Shown here piece after piece: positions 27,084 to 36,297 of a stretch of DNA of 64,000 bases (its first letter is position 1; every line of letters begins with the position of its first letter). This DNA is from UBA288 sp964501565. Lineage in GTDB: Archaea; Halobacteriota; Methanomicrobia; Methanomicrobiales; Methanospirillaceae. The stretch covers positions 3,227 to 67,226 of the forward strand of contig CAZCUJ010000013.1 of assembly GCA_964501565.1 (NCBI GenBank), in the 5' to 3' direction. A model generated the notes under the pieces. That model was not told where the DNA came from. It was given only the letters and a program-made list of their open reading frames with translations, and ran no database searches. The position numbers and the translations under genes are program-made.

Positions 27084-28473
27084 CCAAGACCGCCCTCCGC
27101 CAGTGTCCATCGGTCACCCATTCCTCCGGCAACCCCCTCTCTCGCTGCCAGGTCTGGAGGCGCTCGTTCCATTCGCCCATCGGCTCAGGGTACTTCCGTG
27201 CGATCGCCCGTAACACCGCGAGATCACTGGACGGGCAGATGAAGCACCCGATCCGGTCGAGACCGTTCATGTACAGCTGGTTGAACGGCGCCTCTTCGCG
27301 GAAGAGGTAAAGCCATACATGAAGTGCGGTCCACGCGTGGATCGGGGCGGCCGAGAGCTGGGACCGGAGCCCCGGGTTCCGCCACACACGGCGGCTCATC
27401 GCTCGCTTGTGCGATTCGTATTTTCGCTGGCCGATGAACGAGAGGCACTCCCCGAACCGCTCCTGTATCGCTCTCCCGATCGGGGCGAGTTTGCAGACCG
27501 CACAGCACCAGCGGGCGTCGACGGCGGGCGGCCCGCGGTCTGCGAAGGTCGCGTCGAAGGCCTCCCTGCCCGAGGAGGAGACGACCTCCGCTCCGTACCG
27601 CGCGGCGACAAGGTCGACGTTCTCAAGAGTCTCGGGAAACTCGAAACCGGTATCGGCGAAGAGCAGGGGGGGTGTCGTGCCGAGGGCGGCACGGACCACG
27701 AGGAGCGTCGCGAGGCTGTCCTTGCCGCCGGAGTAGGAGACCGTGACCGGGAGCTCGGGGTGCGATGCCGTGACCTCGCGGACGAAGGTCATTGCCGTCG
27801 CCTCGTATCGCTGGATGACAGCCCGGTTGGCGGCGACAGCGTCGGACCAGGTCGCGCGGCCCGGCACGCAGAGGCTCGTGACGTTCCTGCGGGTCCGAAC
27901 GATCACGCCGCGCTCCATGGCCCGCGCCTCCCGGGACGAGACGCGGGCGCGCCCGACGGCGATGACAGCCAGATCGGGGGAGAGAATGAAGACCTCGTCG
28001 CCCGCATCCACCGAGTCGTCCATCGACACCAATCCCGGTGCGAGCAGGCTCGCGCCCTTGTCGCGGATCGAGGGGACCGCCCCCTCGGAGGCGACCACGA
28101 ACCGGCGGGACGGCTTCATGAGAGCGGCCGCCTCGGGGCGGGGGATCGGCTCCCAGCGGTCCTCCCCCGGGAGATACCGGACCTGTCCCACCACGGCACC
28201 GCCCACGACGATCTCCTCCATCCGGTCCGGGTCCGGGACCTTGTTCATCAGCGCCAGCGTTCCCTCCGGGACCAGGGCCGCGCCGAAATGGTCGGCGTAG
28301 ACACGGTTCACGAGCTCGATGTCCGCCGGGAAGGCCGGGCGCGCATCGCCGGGCGGGGTCACCGGTACGGGGCGCGTGGGGCCCTTGCACGACCCGCATG
28401 CCTCGTCGAGCACCGGGACGCCGCAGGCATCGCACCAGCGAAGCTGGATAGGGCCGAGATAGAGCGGACGCAT
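27061..28473 (-). CDS. PUA domain / PP-loop (PAPS reductase-like) protein
   Basis: 470-residue archaeal composite protein. A zinc knuckle (CDACGVPVLDEACGSC) at residues 14-29 is followed by a PUA-type RNA-binding domain. Next comes an adenine-nucleotide alpha-hydrolase domain with the PP-loop VSYSGGKDS, and a C-terminal cysteine cluster (WCCAVCK and later CFICPSSD) able to bind an Fe-S cluster. Annotated widely as phosphoadenosine phosphosulfate reductase, but the PUA and zinc domains suggest RNA thiolation or modification instead (inference). Confidence 0.82.
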   Translation of the reverse strand: MRPLYLGPIQLRWCDACGVPVLDEACGSCKGPTRPVPVTPPGDARPAFPADIELVNRVYADHFGAALVPEGTLALMNKVPDPDRMEEIVVGGAVVGQVRYLPGEDRWEPIPRPEAAALMKPSRRFVVASEGAVPSIRDKGASLLAPGLVSMDDSVDAGDEVFILSPDLAVIAVGRARVSSREARAMERGVIVRTRRNVTSLCVPGRATWSDAVAANRAVIQRYEATAMTFVREVTASHPELPVTVSYSGGKDSLATLLVVRAALGTTPPLLFADTGFEFPETLENVDLVAARYGAEVVSSSGREAFDATFADRGPPAVDARWCCAVCKLAPIGRAIQERFGECLSFIGQRKYESHKRAMSRRVWRNPGLRSQLSAAPIHAWTALHVWLYLFREEAPFNQLYMNGLDRIGCFICPSSDLAVLRAIARKYPEPMGEWNERLQTWQRERGLPEEWVTDGHWRRAVLDGAGSGR

Positions 28474-28498
28474 CGCAGGAGCGTTGGGCCGGCACCGC

Positions 28499-28505
28499 AA
28501 AAAAA
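28499..28505 (-). terminator. T7 tract after tfs
   Basis: Seven T residues on the minus strand, 15 nt after the transcription factor S stop codon and before the next gene of the same strand. Confidence 0.45.
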
Positions 28506-28520
28506 GGTCGGACTGTATCC

Positions 28521-28832
28521 TCAGTCGTACTCGCGCCAGGTGTGGCCGCACTTGACGCAACGGAAGAACCGGACCTCGGATTCATCAGCCGATCGGAGCT
28601 GGCGCATCCACCAGAAGGCGAGATTATGCTCGCACTCGGGGCACTTGGTCGCGATCGTCGGCTTCGTCGAGATGTCGTCCTCTTCGTCGAAGAACGCGAT
28701 CTCCTTCTCCTCGCGTTTGCTCGTCCGCTTCATTTGGTCCCGGTCGGTGATATGGCGAATGTATCCGCAGCGACGGCACTTGAGCTGGCCTGCACTGGAG
28801 ATCATGAGGCTCTTGCACTGCGGGCAGAACAT
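28521..28832 (-). CDS. tfs: Transcription factor S (TFS)
   Basis: 103-residue archaeal homologue of TFIIS/RPB9 that stimulates transcript cleavage by stalled RNA polymerase. It has an N-terminal ribbon FCPQCKS...CRRCGY and a C-terminal ribbon CPECEH...CVKCGHTWREYD. The C-terminal domain has RSADESEVRFFRC; the canonical catalytic Asp-Glu pair is present as ADES. Length and layout are standard. Confidence 0.93.
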   Translation of the reverse strand: MFCPQCKSLMISSAGQLKCRRCGYIRHITDRDQMKRTSKREEKEIAFFDEEDDISTKPTIATKCPECEHNLAFWWMRQLRSADESEVRFFRCVKCGHTWREYD

Positions 28833-28929
28833 TGTCCAGCTTTTCGAGTCGAAAACAGATTAACTCTTCCGACCAGCCAATTCTGCCCGAAGAGAAATCG
28901 ATAAGGGTGGGATTCGACGAGATGTACTG

Positions 28930-29763
28930 ATGATCGAGTACCTCGTTCTCGCCTCGGCCCTCGCGTTCGCCCTGTTTCTCGTGCCCGGGCCACACCGCCG
29001 CTACGCAGGGGTGGTGGGATGGTTCGGCATGGTACTCGTGCTCGTCGCACTCCTCCCCGAGTTCCTGGCCGAGAATAACTTCCTGTACCCCGCCCTGACC
29101 GTCGCGGCGATCCCGTTCGTCGCAATCACGGCCCGGCGGCTGCTCGCCGGAGACACGCATGTCGAGGCACTGACACGCGGCGCCGCTGTCGCGTTCGTTC
29201 TCTTTGCGCCTTTCGCGTTCGTGCCGGCGATCGGCGACTGGCTCATCGGCGTCGTGGTCTCCCAGCTGCACTGGCTCTTCGACGTCATCGGGTTTCCTGT
29301 CGAGCTCTGGGCCTGGAACATCTTCATCCACAACGGGCTGCGCGTCGAGATCATCCTCGCCTGCACCGGCATCCAGTCGATCGCGATCATGCTCGGGGTC
29401 GCGTTCGCGGTCCCGACCACGCTCCGGCAGAAGGTGCTGGCGACCCTCTTCGTCGTGCCGGTGATATACGGTCTGAACCTTCTTCGGAACGTCTTCGTCA
29501 TCATCGCGTACACCGACCAGTGGTTCCCCTTCCTGCCGCAGATCGCCAGCAACGGAGAGTTCGGATACGAGTCCTTCTTCTGGGCGCACAACGTCCTCGC
29601 CGAGCTCGGTGCGCTCCTCGCCCTGGTCCTGATCGCCTACGCGCTCTTCCGGCTGATCCCGGACCTCGGGGAGCTCGCGGCCGACCTGGTAGAGGTCTAC
29701 CGTGGCGACCTCATGAGAGCCGTCGGTAGAGATAGAGCACCCGCTCGACAGCCGAGAGGTTAG
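28930..29763 (+). CDS. artA: Archaeosortase A
   Basis: 277-residue, multi-helix membrane transpeptidase of the exosortase/archaeosortase superfamily that processes PGF-CTERM surface proteins and links them to membrane lipid. The catalytic cysteine lies in IILACTGIQS, the arginine in NLLRNVFV and the histidine in FFWAHNVLAE. The 3' end overlaps the convergent CDP-alcohol phosphotransferase gene by 53 nt. That neighbour makes phospholipids, which fits a lipid-attachment role. No obvious substrate protein is seen in this window. Confidence 0.92.
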   Translation: MIEYLVLASALAFALFLVPGPHRRYAGVVGWFGMVLVLVALLPEFLAENNFLYPALTVAAIPFVAITARRLLAGDTHVEALTRGAAVAFVLFAPFAFVPAIGDWLIGVVVSQLHWLFDVIGFPVELWAWNIFIHNGLRVEIILACTGIQSIAIMLGVAFAVPTTLRQKVLATLFVVPVIYGLNLLRNVFVIIAYTDQWFPFLPQIASNGEFGYESFFWAHNVLAELGALLALVLIAYALFRLIPDLGELAADLVEVYRGDLMRAVGRDRAPARQPRG

Positions 29764-30346
29764 TGCCGATCGCAATCAGCAGGACGGCGGCCGCCATGGC
29801 GATGGATCCGATGACGAGCGACGCGGCCCCGGCGAGGCAGAGGACCAGCACCGTCTCGGGCCGGCCGAAGAAACCGACTCCCTCGAGCGGGTCCTGGATC
29901 TTGCCGCCGTCGCGCTCGTCATAGCCGACTTCGGCGTAGACCACGGGCTTGATGAAGGTGTTCATGAGCGAGCCGATGATCGCGAGCATCACGACCGCGC
30001 TGTCTACGACGGGCGGCACGGGCAGAACGGACGAGAGAATGGGGATGCCGGAGAGACCTATCGCGAGAAGGACCACCGCATCGACGTACTTGTCCACGAT
30101 CCAGTCGAAGACGGCGCCGAAGCAGGAGTGGCGGTGTGTCAGGCGTGCAACGGCTCCGTCGGCGAGGTCGAAGACGGCCGATGCGAAGAGGAGGAGGGCT
30201 CCCAGGAAGAAGTGACGTGACGCGAAGAGGAGCGCGCAGGCCAGACCGCAGAGGAGCGAGACGAGCGAGAGCTGGTTTGGGGTCAGTCGCAACCGTGCGA
30301 ACCGGTTCAGGCGAGGCTCGATGTACTGCCGGAGCCTGGGCCGCAT
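29711..30346 (-). CDS. CDP-alcohol phosphatidyltransferase family
   Basis: 211-residue membrane enzyme that exchanges CMP of a CDP-lipid for a polar alcohol. The signature is complete: DLADGAVAR, eight residues, GAVFDWIVDKYVD, which is the D-x2-D-G-x2-A-R-x8-G-x3-D-x3-D motif. Start at 30346 (MRPRLRQYIEP) is preferred by family length; no good ribosome binding site is seen. The alcohol is undetermined, but archaetidylinositol-phosphate or archaetidylglycerol synthase are likely. It is divergent from arfC. Confidence 0.85.
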   Translation of the reverse strand: MRPRLRQYIEPRLNRFARLRLTPNQLSLVSLLCGLACALLFASRHFFLGALLLFASAVFDLADGAVARLTHRHSCFGAVFDWIVDKYVDAVVLLAIGLSGIPILSSVLPVPPVVDSAVVMLAIIGSLMNTFIKPVVYAEVGYDERDGGKIQDPLEGVGFFGRPETVLVLCLAGAASLVIGSIAMAAAVLLIAIGTNLSAVERVLYLYRRLS

Positions 30347-30491
30347 CGACGTAATATTCGCGTGAATCCCCTCCGAAGCCCGCAGGGTGCGGGCCGTTTC
30401 ATTTATTTCGGTCCCGGCCCGGATAAAGGAGGAGGGTCGCGCCGAGACCGCGCTCATATTTATCTCTCCGGCGCGCACGCCTGTTATTAGG

Positions 30492-31178
30492 ATGACCGTG
30501 CCCGAAGAACGCGTCCGCCCGCACGTGCTGATGATGTCCGAGATCACGGCGGACGGGAAGCTGACGCTCAAGCGCGGAGCCTCGAGCAAGCGGCTGATGC
30601 GCTTCATGGCTCCGGAGACGGAGGTGTTGCTCCACGAAACCCGTGCCGCCTGCGACGCGATCATGGTCGGGTCGAACACAATACGGATCGACAACTCGTT
30701 CCTGACCGTCCGGTACATCGAGGGGAGGAGTCCCATACGCGTGATTCCCTCTTCGGACGCCTCGCTTCCTCCCGAAGCGAACGTGCTGAAGCCCGACGCG
30801 CCGACCGTGGTCGCGGTCTCGGCCCGGGCTCCGGCGGACCGCGTGGCCGCGCTCCGGGCCCGCGGGGCGGACGTGGTCGTCGTGGGCGACGATCGCGTGG
30901 ATCTGCCCCTGCTGATGCGTCACCTCGTCGAGGATTACGGGGTGCACCGAATGATGATTGAGGGTGGTCCGACCCTGAACTGGCACATGCTCCACCACCG
31001 GCTCGTGGACGAGATCCGGCTCATCCACCTGCCATTCATCGTCGGTGGCGAGGACACGCCGTCCCTCGTCGGAGGGATGCGGATCGAATCCGAAGAAGAG
31101 ATGATCCGCCTCGCTCTCAAGACGCATTACCTCTGCGGGACCAACCTCGTCACCGAGTACGACGTCCTCTATCCCTAG
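30492..31178 (+). CDS. 2,5-diamino-6-ribosylaminopyrimidinone 5'-phosphate reductase
   Basis: 228-residue RibD-C/DHFR-like reductase acting early in archaeal riboflavin and F420 biosynthesis. It shows PHVLMMSEITADGKLTL, VGSNTIRIDN, the late IEGGPTLNWHML and HLPFIVGGEDTPSL motifs. The archaeal form lacks the deaminase domain of bacterial RibD, as here. A TATA element (CATATTTATC near 30460) lies about 30 nt before the ATG. It ends in TAG and overlaps the convergent truD by 4 nt. Confidence 0.92.
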   Translation: MTVPEERVRPHVLMMSEITADGKLTLKRGASSKRLMRFMAPETEVLLHETRAACDAIMVGSNTIRIDNSFLTVRYIEGRSPIRVIPSSDASLPPEANVLKPDAPTVVAVSARAPADRVAALRARGADVVVVGDDRVDLPLLMRHLVEDYGVHRMMIEGGPTLNWHMLHHRLVDEIRLIHLPFIVGGEDTPSLVGGMRIESEEEMIRLALKTHYLCGTNLVTEYDVLYP

Positions 31179-32446
31179 ACCATGCAGAGCGGGTCGGCCT
31201 TCATGAACTCACGACAGATGGTTGTCGCGTAGCGTCCCGGACCGAGCGCGAACGCGAGGGTCGCGTCGGTGCCGCGGGCCTCCACGTCGACCTCCGCCGC
31301 GAGCCGCACGGCGCGGACTGTGCCCGAGAATGGAGTGCCGACGAGTGCAGCTGCACGACCGAGTCCTCCCTCGTCGACGCCGTCCGCTGTCATCAACTGC
31401 CTCGTCCTGGCGTCGGTCTCGCCCAGCTCGCAGAACGGCTCGCTCCCGGGGATTGCTATCCCGACAACGGCCCGTCCCCTCGCGACGAGCTGCCGCGCCT
31501 GGCCCTGGGTACGCGCGGCGACCGTGTCTGTCCGGCCATCGGGAAAGATGAGCCGATCGCCGGGCTCGACCATGTCGAGCGGGATGCTCCGCTCGATACG
31601 TGCCGAGAGGACGCGGTTGAAGAGGTGTGATTGGTAGGCAGAGACGAGCATGGAGGCCAGTTTCGGAGGGAGGGCACGGAGCGCCCCGATCCAGTCATCG
31701 GGCGCGCCGGCCAGGTGATGGAGCATCGCTCTCTCGAACCGAAGGGGCACGGGGAAGCGAGCGAGCGCGGCCTTCGGGTCACGGTCGGCCAGGTATGCCT
31801 CCCGTGCGACCCGGACGGACTCCGACTCGGTCGGGAACGATTGGCCGATGTAGGCCGTGACCGCACCCTCGACATCCCCCGCAGCGAGCAGGCGGCCGAC
31901 CTGGTGCGTGACCGGCCGGACCACGCCGAACCGCTGAAGCCCGACGTAGTTGGGGACGCCGGATGCGACGGCCCTCCTTGCCTCCGCGCACCGGGCCTCG
32001 AGATCGTCGGGCTCGCAGTCGCGTACCGCGATGCGGAACCGATTGCCGGCAAGATCGCCGAGGGCAAACCCGCGGTTCGCGTATCCGAGCGGCTCGAGGG
32101 TCATGTCCGGCATGGAGAGCGCACGGACCGCATCGATCTCGACCCTGTAGAGCGCGACGAGCTGGGTCGTCACGGCGCGACGGTCCTTCGTTCCGGCGAA
32201 GGAGACCCGCCGGTGGCTGATGCCGAGCCGGTCGGCGATGGCGCGCACAGCCTTTGCCATCTCCCAGTTCCGCTTGGTGAGGCGGCTGACGAGATACGGC
32301 CCGCCCGAGAGCGGTGGCGGGGTCTCGCATTCCTCGACGAGAAAGTCCTCGGGCGAGGCCCGAAGCCGCCCGCCGATGCCCGGGGAGTCGTTCGCGTACC
32401 AGCAGAGGCCGAGCGAACGCTCGAGCGGGTCCGACGAGGCGATCAT
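31175..32446 (-). CDS. truD: tRNA pseudouridine synthase TruD
   Basis: 423-residue synthase modifying U13 of tRNA. The opening FLVEE, the NWEMAKAVRAIADRLG helix and FAGTKDRRAVTTQ with the catalytic aspartate are present, then GNRFRI and NYVGLQRFG in the TRUD insertion region. Full length. Its start overlaps the pth2 stop (ATGA), giving a two-gene tRNA operon. Confidence 0.94.
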   Translation of the reverse strand: MIASSDPLERSLGLCWYANDSPGIGGRLRASPEDFLVEECETPPPLSGGPYLVSRLTKRNWEMAKAVRAIADRLGISHRRVSFAGTKDRRAVTTQLVALYRVEIDAVRALSMPDMTLEPLGYANRGFALGDLAGNRFRIAVRDCEPDDLEARCAEARRAVASGVPNYVGLQRFGVVRPVTHQVGRLLAAGDVEGAVTAYIGQSFPTESESVRVAREAYLADRDPKAALARFPVPLRFERAMLHHLAGAPDDWIGALRALPPKLASMLVSAYQSHLFNRVLSARIERSIPLDMVEPGDRLIFPDGRTDTVAARTQGQARQLVARGRAVVGIAIPGSEPFCELGETDARTRQLMTADGVDEGGLGRAAALVGTPFSGTVRAVRLAAEVDVEARGTDATLAFALGPGRYATTICREFMKADPLCMV

Positions 32447-32805
32447 AGGAGCGGGAGCCCGCCCGTCACCCGGTCGAGCAGCTCCGAACGAGCCGGCCCG
32501 AGTCCCAGGGCCGTCACCGTCCCCGGGGCGACCTCGGTCAGGCCTGCGTCCTGGATCAGTGCGGTCGAGATCCCCTGCTGCTCCGCGATCACCTTCAGCT
32601 CATAGAGTGCCTTGAGCGTCGGGACCTTCAGCACCACTTTCTTCTGTCCCTCGGCGAACCACGCCCTCCGCTCGTCCTTCGGCGCATGCTCGTACGCGCC
32701 GACGGCCGCATGGGCGATCTGGGCACATCGCTTTCCGCAGGAGATCTTGAGGTCGGCGCGGATCAGCAGGCACTGCTTGTACCGGAACTCGGGCTCGGGG
32801 GGCAT
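32443..32805 (-). CDS. pth2: Peptidyl-tRNA hydrolase (Pth2 type)
   Basis: 120-residue archaeal/eukaryotic-type hydrolase that frees tRNA from stalled peptidyl-tRNA. The family motifs KQCLLIRADLKISCGKRCAQ, HAAVGAYE, KVPTLKALYEL and TVTALGLGP are all present. Translationally coupled to truD. Confidence 0.95.
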   Translation of the reverse strand: MPPEPEFRYKQCLLIRADLKISCGKRCAQIAHAAVGAYEHAPKDERRAWFAEGQKKVVLKVPTLKALYELKVIAEQQGISTALIQDAGLTEVAPGTVTALGLGPARSELLDRVTGGLPLL

Positions 32806-33008
32806 CTCTCGTACCCGATAGCGCTCAATCGAGATAGCCCTGCCGCGGCCTCATGCACCCAAATCATTAACCCGGCTCGCCACTGTAAGAGGCCCCTGGG
32901 CCCTGTAGACAACAGGAAGACATACGGGGACCGTGTATACAGGCACGGACCCTCGCATTCAGGATCACACCGGCCCGGTGGAAAGGGCAGTAGATAGAGA
33001 GGTATACA

Positions 33009-33470
33009 ATGGCACTACCGCAGGCATCGATGCAGCCGTCGGTCATCGAGACCATCAGGGCGGACCACCAGCGGTCAAACGAGAGGATGATGGAGCTCGA
33101 GAAGCACGTCCAGGGGCGGCCCACCTCGCAGCACCCGGTCCTTCCGGCCATAAAAGCGGAGGTGCTCGGACACATGGCCGCCGAGGAGAAGGTGCTCAAC
33201 CCGCTCCTCGAGAACGAGATGAGGTAGAAGGTCCAGAAGGCGATCAGGGAGCACGACGAGGCTCGCCGGCATCTCGAGCACCTCACGACGGCCAGGGATA
33301 TGCCCGAGGACGAGTGGGCACGCCATCTTCAGATGTTGAACCAGGCGATACAGCACCACGTCCAGGGTGAGGAGAGCGAGGTGTTGCTGGTGGCCTGTCG
33401 GGTTATCGGTGACCAGAAGTTGCGCAAACTCGCTCCGGAGTTCAAGCGGATGGAAGAACCGCAGGGGTAA
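33009..33470 (+). pseudogene. Hemerythrin-domain gene interrupted by in-frame TAG
   Basis: A single open frame of 153 codons except for TAG at codon 73 (33225-33227), ending in TAA. Both sides encode one hemerythrin-like four-helix domain. The iron ligands are kept on both sides: DHQR (His20) and GHMAAEE (His55, Glu59) before, EHDEA (His82) and HHVQGEE (His117, Glu121) after. There are no frameshifts. Either a recent nonsense mutation (CAG to TAG is one step) or translational read-through is possible; pyrrolysine is conceivable but no pyl gene is present here. A ribosome binding site GAGAGGT precedes the ATG. Confidence 0.7.
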
Positions 33471-33538
33471 GTCCACGAGAACGAATACTCCGTGCTGACG
33501 GCGCCGGGAGTTCTCGATGCCGTCCCCCACCCCGACTC

Positions 33539-34369
33539 TCAGGGGGCCGGTATGACGATGTGCGCCCGTCGATACGTGCCGCGGAAACGGAGACCTTCGG
33601 AATGCATGGTCAGGGCAGTTCTGAGCGCACGTCGCAGGTGGTTCTCACCCCTCGTGTCGACCCCACCCATCCGCGCCGCGCAGTCCGCCACGGCATCTCC
33701 GAGCGTTGGGTAGATCACGGGCTCTCCGACGTCGGTATACGCCACCGTGAAGTCGTACCCGAGTGACTGCAGGACGCGGGAGAGATTATCCGCGTACGGC
33801 GGGTCGATATACGGCGCGCCGTGGACGGCTGGCCACTGTGCAGCCAGAAACCGGATCTGCGGTGGCGCGCTCTCCGGCCAGAACAGATGGAGGGTACCGC
33901 GCGTCATGGTGAGCAGTCCCTCGAGCACGGTCCCGATCTCCGGGGTGTACAGCGCGGCCGATCCGAGGACGAGGTCGAATGGCCCCGCCGGGTCTGCTAC
34001 GCCGAACGGCCCCTTCATGATGGTAACCGACGACTCGACCCGTCGCCGCTTCGCGCATGCCGACAGGAACGCAGCATACCGGGACGACCGCGTGGAGACG
34101 GTCATACGCGCCCCTTTTCGCACCATCAGGAACGGGAGGAGCGGGGTACCCTCGACGATGAAGACCGAACAATCCTGGAGCGTGGAAGGATCCCGGCTGA
34201 TCTCGGCAAGATACCCGCGCGCCTCCTCCATCGCCGGCGCCGCGTTCCGAGCGATGTCCTCCAGCGCCGTTCCGGGCCTGAGCGGCAGAAGGTGTGGTGT
34301 TGCCAGGTGCTGGCGCATCCGGTCTGTCCATGCCGCCGCGCACTCCCGGTGAGGGCTTATCTCGCTCAT
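33539..34369 (-). CDS. SAM-methyltransferase-like protein
   Basis: 276-residue protein with a Rossmann-like middle region: CSVFIVEGTPLLPFL, then MTVSTRSSRYAAFL, VTIMKGPFG and FDLVLGSAALY, in the order of a class I methyltransferase. The glycine-rich motif I is degraded (VEGTPLLP), so it may bind SAM poorly or be a divergent family. A TATA element near 34420 (CCTATATG on the minus strand) lies about 45 nt upstream. No clear family or substrate. Confidence 0.55.
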   Translation of the reverse strand: MSEISPHRECAAAWTDRMRQHLATPHLLPLRPGTALEDIARNAAPAMEEARGYLAEISRDPSTLQDCSVFIVEGTPLLPFLMVRKGARMTVSTRSSRYAAFLSACAKRRRVESSVTIMKGPFGVADPAGPFDLVLGSAALYTPEIGTVLEGLLTMTRGTLHLFWPESAPPQIRFLAAQWPAVHGAPYIDPPYADNLSRVLQSLGYDFTVAYTDVGEPVIYPTLGDAVADCAARMGGVDTRGENHLRRALRTALTMHSEGLRFRGTYRRAHIVIPAP

Positions 34370-34775
34370 GACGATCCCGGCCGGCGGCCGGCTGAAGCAG
34401 GCACCGACGTGTGAACATATAGGCTAGGTTAAGGGATGATGTTTACGGAACGGCTCGAACCGGTGCCATCAGCCGATGGCACAGTAGCAACGGTTCATCG
34501 AATAGCTTGTTCCCGACATCGGAGACACATCCGGCCAGGCCCGATCGATGGAACGAGCTGAGCGTTGCCACGGATGATGGCCAGTGACCAGGCTGTAACA
34601 GAGACTGGTCACATCTCTATCTGATCGGGCACTGACCATGCCCCCTTCGTGCGTGGGTTCCAGCCGCCGGGGCAACCGGCGAATGGAACCTTGTCGTCGG
34701 ATCGATGCAGCCACCCCGGCATGATCCAACCATCCGGACGGCAATCGAATGCGGCGCCGTCCGTTCGGGGCCGTT
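34370..34775. other. Gene-free interval with strong inverted repeats
   Basis: About 400 nt with no gene. It holds three perfect hairpins: 34463-34482 (8-bp arms GTGCCATC, 4-nt loop), 34584-34612 (8-bp arms GTGACCAG, 13-nt loop) and 34656-34690 (7-bp outer stem GGTTCCA and 6-bp inner stem CGCCGG, 2-nt bulge each side, 5-nt loop). This may be a structured RNA, protein-binding sites or a decayed mobile element. Confidence 0.5.
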
Positions 34776-35345
34776 TTATCCCGCCCTGTTTCGAACCATG
34801 GCCCCAATCTTCACCCACTCGACATAGTGGTCCATCCAGTTCTGAAGATACGAGCGGCTGGCCTCACCGATATCCCCCTTTTCGTCGAACAGGCCCTCGC
34901 GTACCTGTATGTACGCCTCGGGCTGGTTCTGCGTGGGTACGTTCAGAAACGAGAGAACATTGCGCAGGTGCTGCTGGGCCAAGGCCGTTCCGGTGTTACC
35001 CGGTGAGACACCGAGAACGCCGGCGGGCTTTCCGTCCCAGGCGTTCTGACCGGGTGGACGAGAGCCATGATCGAGCGCGTTCTTGAGTACCCCGGGGATC
35101 GAACGGTTGTATTCAGGCGTGACGAACAGGAGACCGTCGGCATCGCTCACCTCGCGCTTCATACGAGCGACGGATTCTGCCTGGTGCTCGTCGTCGTCCT
35201 GGTTATACAGCGGGAGGTCGCCGATCTCCACCTGCCTGAACGTGAACTCCGAAGGTGCCAGCTTCGCGATGGCATTCGCGAGTTTCCGGTTGTACGACTC
35301 CTTCCGAAGGCTCCCGACAATGACGGCGATACGATACTGGTCCAT
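34776..35345 (-). CDS. NAD(P)H-dependent FMN reductase (ChrR/ArsH-like)
   Basis: 189-residue flavodoxin-fold reductase. The FMN phosphate loop is GSLRKESYNRKLA, followed by DGLLFVTPEYNRSIPGVLKNALDH, the family hallmark. The closest relatives are chromate or quinone reductases (YieF/ChrR). Start at 35345 gives MDQYRIAVIVGSLR. Divergent from the pirin gene. A role in stress or metal reduction is inferred only. Confidence 0.9.
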   Translation of the reverse strand: MDQYRIAVIVGSLRKESYNRKLANAIAKLAPSEFTFRQVEIGDLPLYNQDDDEHQAESVARMKREVSDADGLLFVTPEYNRSIPGVLKNALDHGSRPPGQNAWDGKPAGVLGVSPGNTGTALAQQHLRNVLSFLNVPTQNQPEAYIQVREGLFDEKGDIGEASRSYLQNWMDHYVEWVKIGAMVRNRAG

Positions 35346-35445
35346 GACCCTCCAGAGGTTTCTATCGATGAAATACCTTTCCCGCTTCCGCATGGAACGC
35401 TGCCGGGACCGGCGCTTTTTTCAGGTCCCGTATCAACGACAGGGC

Positions 35446-36297
35446 ATGGCAGACGTGCGTGAGGTGGTCGAGGTGCACGCGGCCCGGCCAACGCTCGAGG
35501 GCGCGGGGGTTCGCCTCCGCCGGGCATTCGGCTTCGCCGAGGTTCCCCGGTTCGATCCGTTCCTGATGCTCGATGATTTTCGCGGTGAGCGGCCCGAGGA
35601 CTACCTGGCGGGGTTTCCATCGCACCCGCACCGGGGTATGGAGACCGTGACCTACATGCTGGAGGGCAAAGTCGAGCACGCCGACAGCATGGGAAACGCC
35701 GGCACGGTCGGGCCTGGAGCGGTACAGTGGATGACCGCTGGCTCGGGCGTCGTTCACCAGGAGATGCCGAAACCTATCGATGGCCGCATGGGAGGTTTCC
35801 AGCTCTGGCTCAATCTACCGGCCCCAAGGAAGATGATGGACCCGCGGTACCAGGAGATAGCGAGCGAGATGATCCCGATGGTACGCGGAGACGGCGCGGA
35901 GGTCCGCGTAATCGCGGGAGAGCACGGCGGGGTGAGGGGCCCTGTGCGTGATATCGTCGCCGAACCGACCTATCTGGACGTGACACTCGAAGGCGGCACG
36001 ACCTTCGAACACCCGACGGACCGGTCGACGACGGCCTTCGCCTACGTGTTCGCAGGCGTTGCGACATTCGGCATGGAGGGTTCGGCCCTCGGCAACACCT
36101 CCGTGATACGGCTCGGTCACGGGGACAGAGTCCGTGTGAAAGCCGGGGCAGACGGCGCACGTTTCCTGCTCGTGACGGGGCGTCCGATCGGCGAGCCCAT
36201 CGCGTGGCGTGGACCGATCGTGATGAACACGAACGAGGAGCTCGCCGAGGCGTTCCACGAGCTGAGAGCGGGGACGTTCGTCAAGAGGCGAGGGTAG
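35446..36297 (+). CDS. Pirin family protein
   Basis: 283-residue bicupin. The N-terminal cupin has the metal ligands of HPHRGMETVTYMLEG (His, His, Glu) and later MTAGSGVVHQEMP; FQLWLNLPAPRKMMDPRYQ is typical. Pirins bind iron and some act as quercetin dioxygenases or regulators. It is divergently paired with the FMN reductase through a 100-nt shared promoter region. The stop is TAG. Confidence 0.92.
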   Translation: MADVREVVEVHAARPTLEGAGVRLRRAFGFAEVPRFDPFLMLDDFRGERPEDYLAGFPSHPHRGMETVTYMLEGKVEHADSMGNAGTVGPGAVQWMTAGSGVVHQEMPKPIDGRMGGFQLWLNLPAPRKMMDPRYQEIASEMIPMVRGDGAEVRVIAGEHGGVRGPVRDIVAEPTYLDVTLEGGTTFEHPTDRSTTAFAYVFAGVATFGMEGSALGNTSVIRLGHGDRVRVKAGADGARFLLVTGRPIGEPIAWRGPIVMNTNEELAEAFHELRAGTFVKRRG

